NCBI GenBank assembly: GCA_001179505.1
Contig: CDMY01000571.1
Location: 194,752-258,751 of the forward strand
Direction: 5' to 3'
DNA: 64,000 nucleotides
DNA from: Vitrella brassicaformis
Taxonomy: Eukaryota; Sar; Vitrellaceae
Below the pieces are notes generated by a model. That model was not told the DNA's origin, did no database searches, and saw only the letters and a list, made by a program, of their open reading frames with translations. Each line of letters opens with the position of its first letter. Position 1 is the first letter of the stretch. Positions 1 to 11,423 of this stretch are shown piece by piece. A program made the translations under genes and the position numbers.

Positions 1-84
1 CCCCCCCCCCCCCCCCCGCCGCCCCCCCCGCCACACACAAGACTGTGACGTCTGTGTGTGTGCGTGTCCTTGTGTATTCGACAG
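1..84. other. Contig edge: poly-C run and tail of a truncated intron
   Basis: The window opens with a poly-C stretch interrupted by a few G, then a TG-rich tract ending in ACAG at 81-84, which is the acceptor of the first visible catalase exon. The poly-C run looks like an assembly edge. The 5' exons of catalase lie outside the window. Confidence 0.6.
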
Positions 85-2628
85 CTCGCGACCCCCGCGG
101 CTTCGCGGTCAAGTTCTACACCGAGGAGGGCAACTGGGACATGGTGGGCTGGGCGGGGATCTGACCTGATCGTTGCAGTGCGATGTCAACACGCGTGTGT
201 GTGTGTGGGTATGGTGTGTGTGTGCCAAACAGGTGGGGAACAACACGCCGGTCTTCTTCATTCGCGACCCCATCAAGTTCCCCGGTGAGTAGCGGAGAGA
301 CGTCTGATTGAGAGTGTGGGGGATGGGGATGATGCTTGTGTGTGTGTTGTGTGTGCAGACTTCATCCACACGCAGAAGCGCTGCCCCATGACCAACATTC
401 CTAACCCTGACATGTTCTGGTGCGAACCTCGGCAGCCCCACTCCCACACGCACAGAGACAGAGAGAGAAATGTCCATTCACGTGTGTGTGTGTGTGTGTG
501 TGCCCCTGCCACTGATTGCCTCAGGGATTTCCTGTCTCTGGTTCCCGAGAGCATCCACCAGGTGACGATCCTCTTCAGCGACCGCGGCACGCCCGACGGC
601 TACCGACACATGAACGGCTATAGGTGTGTGGATGTGGGTGTGGTGTGGGCGCCATCCCTCCCTCCAGCCATCCCTCTCTGTGCCGTGCCGTTTGTTTGTC
701 GACCTGTCTGTCAGCTCCCACACGTTCAAGTTTGTCAACAAGGACGGCGAGGTGTCCTATGTCAAGATGCACTTCAAGACTGACCAGGGGATCAAGAACC
801 TCACGCGACAGCAAGCCGGGGTACGTCCGTCCGCAGCGCAGATGAGGAAATGTGCTACAGAAGACGCGATCGAATCTGTGTGTGTGTGTGTGTGCAGACG
901 TTGGCAGGGGGCGATCCCGACTATGCCACACGGGACCTCCACGACAGCATCAAGAGTGAGTGACCCGACCCCATCCTCCCCCCTCCCACGCGCACACACA
1001 CACAGAGAGAGAGAGAGAGAGCGATGAATGGATGTGTGTGTGTGTGTCTGTGTGGTTGTTGTGCAGATGGTCAGTTCCCGTCGTGGACGATGTTCGTGCA
1101 GGTCATGCCGCAGCGGGAGGCCGCCACCTACAAGTGGAACGTCTTCGACATCACCAAGGTGAGCAACCTACCACACACACACACACACACACAGAAAAGG
1201 AGAGAGTGTGTGTGTGTGTGTGTGTGCAGGTGTGGCCGCACGGCGACTACCCCCTGATCCCCGTCGGCAAGCTCGTCCTCAACCGCAACCCCGAGAACTA
1301 CTTCCAGGCAAGCCAAGCCACCCAGCACCACACACACATTGCACTCCTCCTTCCCTCTGTGTGTGTGTGTGTGTCCATCAACACACAGGACACCGAGCAG
1401 TCTGCCTTTTCGCCCGCCCACTTGGTGCCGGGCATCGAGGCCAGCGAAGACAAGATGCTGCAGGGGCGGCTCTTCTCCTACTCGGACACTCACCGACACA
1501 GACTCGGTGCGTGCGTGTGTGTGCATCTGCTGAGCCGTGTGTGTTGTGTTGAGCCATGGGGGTGTGTGGGTGTGTGCAGGTGCCAACTACGACCAGATCC
1601 CGGTCAACAGTGCGTGGAACTGCCCGAGGCACGACTACAACGCCCGGTGGGTAGTGGGCAGAGCAGAGAGGCGCGTCGTTTCTCTCTGGCAGCATGCGCA
1701 GGCATCAGTGTGTGTCTATATGTGTGCGTGTCGGTGTCTGTGCAGTGACGGCCCGATGTGTGTCAATGGCAACAAGGGCGGCTCGCCCAACTATGAGCCG
1801 AACAGCGTTTATGGTCGGCGCAGACACACACGCAGAGAGAGAGATGAGAGGGAGAGGGAGAGGGAGAAGGCTCCACACACACACATACCATGTGTGTGTG
1901 TGTGTGCAGGCACTCCGGTGCAGGACAAGAGTTTCGCCATGTCGAGCCAGGCCATCAGCGGCGTTGTGGGCAGACACCCTCAGGCACGCCACACACTGAC
2001 ACCAGACACACATGCACACACACACACACAATCCTCTGTGTGTCTGAGAATATGCGCGTGTGTGTGCGTGTTCATTGTGTGCAGGTGCACCCCAACAGCG
2101 ACTTCGAGCAGGCCGGCAACCTCTATCGCAAAGTCAGCCACCCACACGCACACACACACACACACACATAGAGAGAGAGAGGGGGAGGGCGTATTGTGGT
2201 GTGCTCATGTGTGTGTGTGTGTGTGTGTGCAGGTGATGACCCGCGAGGACCGCGACCATCTGATTGACAACATCGTCTCCCACCTCAAGAACGCCAAGCG
2301 AGAGGTACACACACAACAGAGAGAGGAAGAGGGGGAGAGAGAGAGAACGAGGCCACTTTCTGTGCTTTGGTGTGTGGATGGATGGATGTGTGTGTGTGTG
2401 TGTGCAGATCCAGGAGCGTCAGGTGAAGGTCTTCGCCCGCGCTGATGCCGAGTACGGCCAGAGGGTGGCTCAGGTCAGTGCATGCCCCTACCCACACAGA
2501 CACAGACACAGAGAGAGAGAGAGAAGAGAGACAGAGCGGGACACTCAGATCATCTTGTGTGTGTGGGTGTGTGGGTGTGTCAGGGGCTGGGCCTCCCCTC
2601 TTCGGTGCTGTATGCGTCTGCCATGTGA
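85..2628 (+). CDS. Catalase, heme-dependent (5' partial)
   Basis: Typical heme catalase, which breaks hydrogen peroxide into water and oxygen. Sixteen exons join in frame: 85-143, 233-284, 359-419, 525-623, 715-820, 898-955, 1067-1158, 1230-1307, 1389-1506, 1580-1646, 1746-1813, 1910-1983, 2085-2132, 2233-2304, 2408-2473, 2584-2628 (about 386 residues). Family landmarks are [63 protein letters not shown] and the proximal heme-ligand motif [14 protein letters not shown]. The N-terminal hundred-odd residues with the distal His are missing because the contig starts here. The introns at 1308-1388 and 1984-2084 have GC donors. The C-terminus ends in SAM, which lacks the basic residue of a usual peroxisomal PTS1 signal, so localisation is open. 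The identity is secure; the exact exon edges are read by eye. Confidence 0.96.
1159..1229 (+). repeat. Catalase intron with paired (CA)n and (TG)n tracts
   Basis: This 71-base intron starts GTGAGC, runs into about nine CA units, a short AG-rich spacer, about nine TG units and then CAG. The CA and TG tracts are complementary, so the transcript could fold into a hairpin that brings donor and acceptor together. It is a clear small example of the architecture seen throughout the window. Confidence 0.8.
2133..2232 (+). repeat. Catalase intron: (CA)n(GA)n then (TG)n
   Basis: A 100-base intron beginning GTCAGCC. A (CA)n tract is followed by (GA)n, then by a long (TG)n tract ending in GCAG. It has the same arrangement as 1159-1229. 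Confidence 0.8.
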
Positions 2629-3583
2629 ACACCACACACCCCACACACACACACACACATCGACAGCACACTTGGATGGGTGGCTGGAGCGATACGATGA
2701 ACAGTGCCGTCGTGTGTGGACGTCGTCCTTTGTCTTTTCTTCTCTCTCGATGATTTTCGGTTCGGTCTCTCCGTGCAGTGCAGTTTCCTTCTCTACGTCT
2801 ATGCCTGTGTCTGTATCTGTGTGTCTGTATGTCTGTGTCTGCCTGTGTGTGAGTGAAAGGGCTACTGCCCACGCGACGCAATGCAACGCAACACCAAGAG
2901 AGAGAGAGAGAGATGCCTTTTTAGATTTGTAGATCCGCCCATTAGACGCCCATGTGCGCGTGTGACTGCCGGCTGTCTGCACGTCTTGTCTGCCTGCACG
3001 GTGGCTGTTGCGGCTGTGTTTTTCCCCTCTATTATGTCGACGCATTCTTCCGCGCATCACACTCATGTGTGTGTGCGCTATTTTTCCCGTGGCCGGTCAC
3101 ACACAGGTACATGCACACGTAGACGCGATGCTTCTTGGGGTGCGCGGCAGGTCCACACACCCACACACACGGGGAGGGATGAACAGACGGATATATCTTG
3201 GATGGACGCAGTCATTTTCGCGCTCTGTGTGGGGTGTGCGTGATGTGTGTGTGTGAGACTGATGTTACATGGCCGTGGGTTGCCACGCAGCTCACGGCCA
3301 CCTGGTTGCACGAGCATGTGGATCTGCGTGGAGTGCTTGTGGGTGTGGGTGGACCGGGGGAACGGACAGACATCTAGCTACACAGCGATGTATGTATACT
3401 CGTCGTTCACTATAAAGTCCGCCGTCAACAAGTCAATGCAGTGACAAAAATGCAGCAGCAAAATGTGGCGTCGGTGTGTGGACAGACACTCCAATCGACA
3501 CAGACACAGACACAAAGTGGACCATCAGAACCTCAGTCCCTCTACGCCCTCTGCCGTGTCTTCTTTCTCATGCCGTGCGTCAG
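2629..3583. other. Intergenic, convergent 3' ends
   Basis: This lies between the stop codons of catalase (+) and the methyltransferase (-). It presumably holds both 3' UTRs and contains CA/TG and GA microsatellites. I see no supported coding region. Confidence 0.5.
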
Positions 3584-4272
3584 TCAGGTGTCCTTTATCA
3601 TCTTTTTGGTCATGGTGACGACGTATCTCTCCTTCCGCCGCGCATAGGCCTCCACCTGACACACACAGAAAGGTGGCTACTCACACACACACACACACGA
3701 GTGGCTGGCTTCTCACGTTGACGCGATGGAATGTGATGGCTTCACACTTGGCGGCGAAACGGCCCCACCACTCCTCCCCTGCACCACACACACACACCCC
3801 CCGGTGGACTGATGGCTGGCTGTCTGTCTGTGTGTGCGCACCGATGTGCAGGTATGCCGGCAGGGAGTGGCCGTACTTGTCGCCCCAGACCTCTTTCATC
3901 CGGCGTGTGGTGAGGGCCTCGTACTCGGTGTCACACACATCCGCTATGATGACACTCCGAGCGGACAGCCTGAACTCAATCACAGAATGACACATGAGTG
4001 CGTCTGGGTGTGTGTGCGTGTGTGTGCGTGTGTGCCTGAGCATCTCGTTGACGACGGTCTCGGCCACATCGAGAGAAGGCAGGTACTGAAACACACTGTT
4101 GCACACCTGACAGACAGAAATACAGCCCAACACACTCTCACACACACGAACAGACACACACACACACACGTACGTCGCACATGTCATGTGCCTGAGTACC
4201 ACAGCGTCATAGCTGCCCTCCTGCATCTCTTTGGTCGCCTCTGGCAGCAAGCCCACCTAACAAACACACACA

Positions 4273-4308
<36 letters not shown>

Positions 4309-4891
4309 TGCAACGTGCCTTGGCTGATCTATCCATCGCCTCACCGACCATGAAGTGCCCATCGGCGATGTTCACACGCGCCCTCTCGATGCACGACTGC
4401 GACGCATCCACACCTACACACACACACACACACACATGTCCGTCCACTCATGCATCTGTCTGTCCGTGTGCCCACCAGACAGTTGCAGCCCATGGACGAT
4501 GCTCTGGACACACGAGAGGAAGGCGCCCACGCCACAGCCGCACTCGAACACCCGGTCGCCGCTGCGGATGTTTGTGCTGCCGATGGTGTCCTTGACGTAC
4601 AGGTGCCACACAGTCGGGTCATCCAAGTCCTTCCACCCTGTTTGTGTGATGGATCGTGTGAAAGATGCGCACATAGAGAGAGGGAGAGAGAGTGATCGTG
4701 TGTGTATGTGTACCTGCCATTTGGTGAAGGTGGTCAAACTCGCCCTCCTGCGCCATTCGCCCAAACACGTCGGTCCATTTCTCTCCCTCACTGCTGCTAC
4801 TGCTGCAAAGACACACACACGCACAGAGAGCGAACCATCCTCATCCGGGCAGATGATTGCGTGCAGGCGTAGGTAGCTACCTGTTGTCCAT
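3584..4891 (-). CDS. Class I SAM-dependent methyltransferase
   Basis: Nine exons on the minus strand join in frame to 258 residues: 4881-4891, 4714-4802, 4476-4637, 4319-4413, 4170-4256, 4036-4106, 3842-3969, 3717-3778, 3584-3655. The SAM-binding motif I reads VFECGCGVGAFL (E/DxGxGxG), about 65 residues in. The later segments GVDASQSCIERAR, YDAVVLRHM and SVIIADV fit the next strands of a Rossmann-type methyltransferase. The substrate cannot be told. The introns beginning at 4318 and 4035 use GC donors. The ATG at 4891 is followed by an 11-base first exon, so this start is plausible but not proven. The gene is divergent from cathepsin C. Confidence 0.8.
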
Positions 4892-5256
4892 GGTGTGTGT
4901 GGCGGCGACGCTCACTCTCTCATCTCTTGTCATTCAGTCAGACACGCGATGGAGTCCCTTCCGACAGATCACGAACGAACAGATCACGAACGAACAGATC
5001 ACGAACGAACAGATCACACGGACAGATGCATCAAAGGGACAAACAGATCTACATCAAACACGACACATGCAGCATGGTGTGCGAGACGTGTCCATCTCAC
5101 CTTTTTCAATCTCACCTTTTTCGACGATCTCAGTGTTTACATTCGGCGCCGGTCCTTCCTCTTTTTTCCATGTTTTAGCCGAAAATCAACGCCACAACGT
5201 TCCCCGTAAGTGCACACGTGCGTCTGCTTGTGTTTTGGGTCCGTCCATTCCATCAG
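4892..5256. promoter_or_regulatory. Divergent intergenic region, methyltransferase / cathepsin C
   Basis: About 365 bases separate two divergent start codons. The region holds a 15-base tandem repeat (4966-5018) and a doubled TCTCACCTTTTTC motif near 5094-5121. A shared promoter is inferred from gene orientation only. Confidence 0.4.
4966..5018. repeat. 15-bp tandem repeat, about 3.5 units
   Basis: The unit AGATCACGAACGAAC is repeated exactly at 4966-4980, 4981-4995 and 4996-5010, followed by a partial unit AGATCAC. It sits between two divergent genes, so it could be a regulatory array or a minisatellite. Confidence 0.9.
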
Positions 5257-7722
5257 ATGCATCAGTCGCTCGTGCTGCAGATGATGCCGCTGACGGCGGC
5301 GTCGCTCAGCCTGCTGCTAGTGCCGGTGCTGCTGCTGCTTTCGGTGCATCGCGTCAATGCCGACTTGCCTGTCCATTGTCTGAGGCACCAGATCTGCAGT
5401 TTTTCTGGTGTCCATGTGCTTGTGTGACGTCTTGTGTGTGTGGGTGCAGGTAGAGGGCGACTGGGTGTTCACTGTGAGTCCGCTGCTCGGCGAGCGACAG
5501 AGCTGCGGGCACAGAAGACCTGACCGTGTAAGCAGAGAGAGATAGAGAGCCCGGTCCACTCATTGCATATGACGCATCTCTCTCTCTCTCTCTTCCTCTC
5601 CCTCCCTCTGTCCGTGTGTGTGTTTGGCGATGGGCAGCAAGACAGCGAGCCTTATCTCTCTTTCTTGCAAGACACATACGGCCGAGAGAACCTGCAAGAC
5701 ATAAGGGTGTGCCTGGAATGCATGGATGGATGGATGGATGGATGCTGTCATGTCATGTCGTGTGTGCAGGTGTCCCTCGGCAAGGCAGCCAAAGCTCATG
5801 TGGCCGACGGTACATTTCCCCCGCCCACACACACACTCTGCGCACAAATGTTGGTCTGGGTGCATTTAGAGGTTCCGTCTTCGTATGTGTCAATGCTGCC
5901 GCCGTTGACCGAGGGCAAATGGACAATGGTCTACGACGAGGGCTTCGAGGTGATTGGGAGGGTGGGAGGGCTCGTGACTGTCGCACGCAATCGGCCAGCC
6001 CAGCACATGAACGCATTCGTGCGTGCAGGTGCGTTTTCCCGCTGTGCGCTTCTTTGCCTTCTCGCGGTTCGACCTGCACGACATAGGCGGCCACACCTAC
6101 AACGTCTCACACTGTGGCGAAACACTGGTACACTCGTCCAACTTTTTGCGCACTCAGAGAGAGAGGGAGGGAGGGAGGGAGGGAGAGAGATGGCTACGTG
6201 TCTGTGTATCTTGCGATCAGGTGGGTTGGCAGACCACGGCTGATCGCGAGAAGTGGGGCTGCTTCGTCGGCAGGAAGGCGAGCCCAGAGAAGGAGAACCT
6301 GATTCTAGTGACCAGAGAGCAGCCAATGGTATGCTAAGACACCCCCACCCAGAGAAGGAGAGAGAAAATGTCAACAAACGCTGTGTGTGTTATTCTGTGC
6401 AGCGTTCTGCAGCCTACGACGCGCCGCTCGCCCTGTCCACACACGAGAGATACGTGGAGAGCCTCAACACAGTCCAGACAGACTGGTTCGGAGCATCAAT
6501 TCATCCATCCATTCCCACACCCCTCCCTCCCCGCGCGCGCGTGTGTGTGTGTGGTCAGGTCTGCAACGCTCTACCCCCACATGCCGGGATCCACGCCGAG
6601 AGAAATAAACGACCGGTAGGCGGACAAGCAGAGGCAGGCAGCCCAGAAATGGCGCGTGTGTGTGTACGTGTCACAGAAAACAGGGCCGGAATCAGAAGGA
6701 ATCGGCCGCCAGGAGAGATGAGAGAGACGAGCCGCAAGACCCATATCGACACCAACACTAACACTGGTACGTCTTTCTATGTCTGTGTGCACATCCATGT
6801 GGATCCATATGGATGGATGGATGGATGGCTCTCTGCATGCGTGTGTGTGTGTGTGTGCAGACCAGATTCTGTCCTTCATCCAAGTGGGAAGGGGACATCC
6901 TGGCGCCAACGCGATCTCGCGGCTCTCCTCTCTGCTCTATCGACGAGCCAAGCAAACACACGTATGCAGACACACACACACACACACACACAGACAGAGA
7001 CGGTGGACATGTGCCCATGCGTGTGTGTATTTGCTCAGGCTGATCACGCAGACTTAGTGTGGTGGGCGCTTCCCGGAGTCCCTCGACTGGCGTGACAAAG
7101 ACGGGCTCAGCTTCATCGAGCCGGTCGTCGATCAGGTGAGTGTGTGTGGCTGTGGCTGTGGGTGTTGGTGTGGGTGGATGGCTGGGTGCCTTCACATAGG
7201 GCGATTGCGGCTCTTGCTACACCGTTGCGACGCTGCGCATGCTCACAGCTCGGAAGAAGATCCTCACACGAGACCCAAACGTAAGACGTACCTGTCTGTT
7301 TGTTCGAATGTCTGTCTCTCTCTACATCCCTGTAGGCGGAGCCATTCAGCATTGCGTTCCCTCTCTACTGCTCCGAGTACAACCAGGTGCGCACACACTC
7401 ACACAGAGAGACACACATGCGGGAGTGTGCATCTTCTCCGCCCACCGCACAGGGCTGCAGCGGCGGCTATGCCTTCCTGACCTCCAAGTGGAGCTCTGAC
7501 ATCGGCTTGGTGCCGGCAAGATGCTACCCATACACCACACAAGGCACTGCCTGACCCCACCCTCCCACACAGACACACATCGTGTGTGTACGTGTCGTTG
7601 CAGGCGGCTGCGACCTGCAGTGTTCTGCCAAAGAAGTCGGCGAGCGATGGCGCGTGCGCGACTACGGATACGTGGGCGGGTAAGCCAGCCCACCCACCAA
7701 TACACCCGCTCCATACACACAG

Positions 7723-7756
<34 letters not shown>

Positions 7757-8554
7757 GTCCTACGGTCGGTCGAGTGAGTGTGCGATGATCGAGGCGCTGC
7801 AGAGGGGGCCGATCGTCGTGAGCCTGGAGCCCAAACAGGACCTCATGTACTACAGGTGAGTGAAAGCCCTTCCCTCGTTCCACCCCTCCCACACACACAA
7901 GGACACACCCTCGGTGTGTGATCTCTGTGTGTCCGTATGTGGCATGTAGTACTGGCATCTACACATCGACCAGCGAGCGGCACTCTGAGTGGGAGCGGGT
8001 CGACCACGCCGTCCTCTGCATCGGATACGGCACCGACAAACACACGGTATTGCAGCGACACATAGAGAGAGGGAGACAGACACTAATGGCCGCATTCTCC
8101 TCCTCTGTGTGTCTGTCAGGGCAAGAAATTTTGGCTACTGCAGAACTCGGTCAGCAAACACCCACAGCACAGCCACACACATAGGAATGGAAACACACAG
8201 ACACCTTCATTCACGTGCATGTCTGTCTGTCTGCGACATACACGCAGTGGGGCCCGTTGTGGGGCGAGGACGGCTACTTCCGTATCGCAAGAGGCATCAA
8301 CGACAGGTTCAGTACACCCACCGACAGACACCCAACACACCAACACCCGAGATGCACACACATATGAATTTATGTGTGCAGCGGTGTGGAGAGCATCGCT
8401 GTGGAGGCGGACGTAATGCAAGACACCGACGGCGCCACCGTGCTCAACAGGTGCATATTGTCGTGTGTCGCCGACCACACACCCTGTTCTTCTCTCTCTG
8501 TGTCTGCACAGCTTCCTCTCTGCGATTCAGCTGCAGCCGGACACATCTGCATGA
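5257..8554 (+). CDS. CTSC: Dipeptidyl-peptidase 1 / cathepsin C (papain family C1)
   Basis: Lysosomal or secretory cysteine protease that removes N-terminal dipeptides. Twenty-two exons join in frame to about 574 residues: 5257-5409, 5450-5527, 5638-5706, 5770-5809, 5870-5949, 6029-6127, 6221-6328, 6403-6485, 6559-6615, 6684-6766, 6861-6961, 7058-7135, 7200-7280, 7336-7386, 7453-7543, 7604-7679, 7757-7855, 7950-8046, 8120-8149, 8248-8306, 8382-8450, 8512-8554. A hydrophobic signal peptide is followed by the exclusion domain that defines cathepsin C (DLPVHCLR, then VEGDWVFTVSP, GKWTMVYDEGFE, GWQTTADREKWGCF). The peptidase domain has PESLDWRD, VVDQGDCGSCY (Gln343, Cys349), VDHAVLCIGYG (His495) and LLQNSWG (Asn517). 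The full catalytic set is present. The intron after 7543 has a GC donor. The ends of exons 1 and 11 are less certain. Confidence 0.94.
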
Positions 8555-8665
8555 GATTGACTGTCATCCGTGTGGTGTGCATGATTTGGCTCCAAACGGA
8601 AAAGCTTGAAAACCCGTGCACACGGATTTACAACGGCTGTCAAAGCTCGCGTACACGCCCTCGCG

Positions 8666-10944
8666 ATGTGGCGCTGTGACTTGGCATCGTCTGCAGCTTT
8701 GCTCACGCTCTCCCTCACCCTGACTCTCTCAGGCTCACCAGCACGGCCACAAAGGTAGGCCTCCATCAATCCAAAGACATGCACATGACGCCCATCGAAT
8801 CGATGCGCATCGATGCAGCTCCCAATTCTGCCTGTCCGACGCCGACTGCCGCCACCAGAGCACCTGCCTCAAGGACCTTCCGGACCTCCCGAAGCAGCAG
8901 CGTTTGGTCAATGGCGTGTCGGTGGCGGTGGGGCTGTGCTCCGAGGGGTCTGGATGGCCGGTGAGCTCACCCGATGTGGCGCGGGAGCTGGGCGCGTTTG
9001 CTGCGGCGATTGGGCAGCTGCCGATGCCGCTGGCTGAGGTTGTGCTAACTGGTACCATGCACACACATACACACGGAGGGAGAGAGGGAGGGAAGGGCCA
9101 TTGTGTCTGTGTGTCTGTGTCTTGAGTGTGCAGATGGGCGTGTGTGTGAGAGCGACCTTGACTGTGGCGGTGTTGGTGCGGAGGAAGAGGGAGAGAGCAA
9201 AAAGGCAGTGTGTCTGCCGCTGCTTGCTGGTGCTGAGGGGCTGCCACACAAGGGGGTGTGCTTTGGCAAGGACAGGGGCAAGAGGCCAAAGCCGAAACCC
9301 AGCACCAAGACAACAGGTGAGTTCACGGGAATGCATCTGTGTGTGTGTTCCATTGACGGATGCATGTGTGTGGGGGGCTTGTGTGTGAGTGCAGAGCTGC
9401 CGACCACATCAAGCACAGAGGAGCCCACCACATCCACACCCGGTCAGTGAGCCAAGCCTCCCTGTTCACGTGTATCTGTATGTGTATGTGATCACACCCG
9501 ATCTGCACAGAGGCGGCCATTGCCACAACAACCACAGAGGAGCCGCTTACCAGCACCACACGTGGGCACGCAACGCAGCTGCATACTTGGATGAATGGAT
9601 GGATGGATGGATGGCCGGATGTGTGTGTGTGCAGGTTCGCCCACCACAACAACTACAGAAGAGCCCACGACCACTCGTAAGCGAGACAGACTGGCAGCAT
9701 CATGAACGTGCAAGGGAATGTTCGTTGCGCGAATGTCAGCTGAAGCGACCACAACAGAAGAGCCAACAACCAGCAGCAGCACCAGCACCACTGGTAAGCA
9801 CATCCATCTATTCATTTGGGCGCGGCGCGCGTCGAAGTGTGTGCAATGCCATGTGTGTCAGCTGAAGTGACTACGACAACTGAGGCGTTGACGACAACAG
9901 GTACGCGAACGGACCATGTGCGAGGTTTTATGCTCATAGGTGTGTGTCTGTGTGTGTGCACAGTGGCCCCTACCACCACTACATCGACAACAACTGGTAA
10001 CCTTCCATCCCACCACGCCCAGACCCCCAGACGTGGCGATGCACTCTCTCCCTCTGTGTGTGCGTGTGTGTGTGTGTGTGTGTGCAGAGCTCCCGATAGA
10101 CCTGCCGCCCACCATATCTGACGGTGCCGATGAGGACGCTTGTGACGGTCAGTCTGTCGTACGTGTGTGTGTGTGTGTATGCGCATGCGCCCCACACACC
10201 CTCGTGGACACATGGCACATGTGTGTGTTGGTGCAGGTGTTGAGCCCGAGATAAGCGGGCATCAGTTCATCCCTCTCGCCGGCAGCGGCGTGCCTATTCT
10301 CCCAGCGTCTCCTCTGCTCACCAACGACACAGTATGCCCCCCTTGCCCACCACACTGGATGAATGGATGGATGGATGGATGTGTGTGTATAAGGCGTTTT
10401 CGGTGCCCGCTGAGGATGGTGTAAGCTTCACCTTTATCGCCATCCCGGCCGTGTGTGTCGAGACACTGCAGATGGACATACTCGATGAAGATGGTATACA
10501 CGCGGCTGCACACACACACACACACATGGACGCACCCCATTGGTGGGTGGACAGGTGAGGTCATCGAGTACCCCAGCGGCCGCTCGCCCTTCAACGTGGA
10601 GCAAGTGAGCCCCTTCTCGGCATTCGGCGACATGATGACCACATTTGCGCCATTCTCCGTCACGGATGAGGTACACACGTTTGCGTGTCTACCGTGTGAT
10701 GAGCACATGTATACGTCATTTGTGTATGCAGGGGCCAGGGACATTCACCCTTGTGTCAGTGCCGACCAATGGAGATCTGCTGGGCGAACCTGTGCTGCTC
10801 TCATGTAGGCCATCGAACACACACACCTATTTGTGTGTCTACGCCTGTCTTTGTGTGTGTGCAGTTGACGTGCCATCGAGTGAAGAGAGCGACCGCCGAA
10901 GTGAAGACGGGACACGGCCTGGTGCGGGGTCGTTCTTGGACTGA
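8666..10944 (+). CDS. Secreted protein: Cys-rich head, Thr/Glu/Pro stalk, C-terminal domain
   Basis: Family not recognised. Fifteen exons join in frame: 8666-8754, 8819-9051, 9134-9316, 9395-9442, 9511-9561, 9635-9676, 9740-9793, 9862-9900, 9964-9996, 10088-10147, 10237-10331, 10394-10493, 10555-10670, 10732-10804, 10865-10944. The product starts with a signal peptide (MWRCDLASSAALLTLS). Two short Cys stretches of the form C-x-S-D-x-D-C follow (FCLSDADC, VCESDLDC). Exons 4-9 each encode one Thr-rich unit such as TTTTEEPTT, all bounded by phase 1 introns, giving a mucin-like stalk likely to be O-glycosylated. A globular C-terminal region of about 160 residues follows, with no membrane anchor seen. 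The start lies only 111 bases after the cathepsin C stop and in the same orientation. Confidence 0.75.
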
Positions 10945-11423
10945 TTCGCGTGAATGATCCAGCCATCCCCCATGTCATGATGCACTGATGTGCATGTGCA
11001 TGCCTGTGTAGCTCATATGACGCCTGTGGGTGTGGTTTGATCCATGTGTGGGTGTGCGCATCTATTTAGCTAGGTATTTGTGTCTCTACATCGAGCACTG
11101 GGGCAAAGCTTCTCAGTGTCGCCCGTCAGTGATGGCGGGAGCTGAGTATTTGTAGATTTGTGTTGCTCGGTTCTCTATTTGTCTATCCGTACCGGTTTGT
11201 CTACTGTGTTTGCCACATGCATATGCGACGAAGGCACACAGAGAGACATGGATGCACACGTAGGTGTATGCCGCATTTGCTGTTTGTGGTGTGTCTACTG
11301 ATGCACGCCAGTCGGATGGCTGCAGATGTGGGCAGTTGATTGAGAAAGCAAACAGCGTCGAATGACTCATACGTCTCTTAATGGGTCATTCTCATCAAAA
11401 CACAAAGCCAACGCGACACGAAC
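10945..11423. other. Intergenic, convergent 3' ends
   Basis: This lies between the stops of the stalk protein (+) and the MORN protein (-). It is unusually poor in microsatellites for this window. I see no gene in it. Confidence 0.5.
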
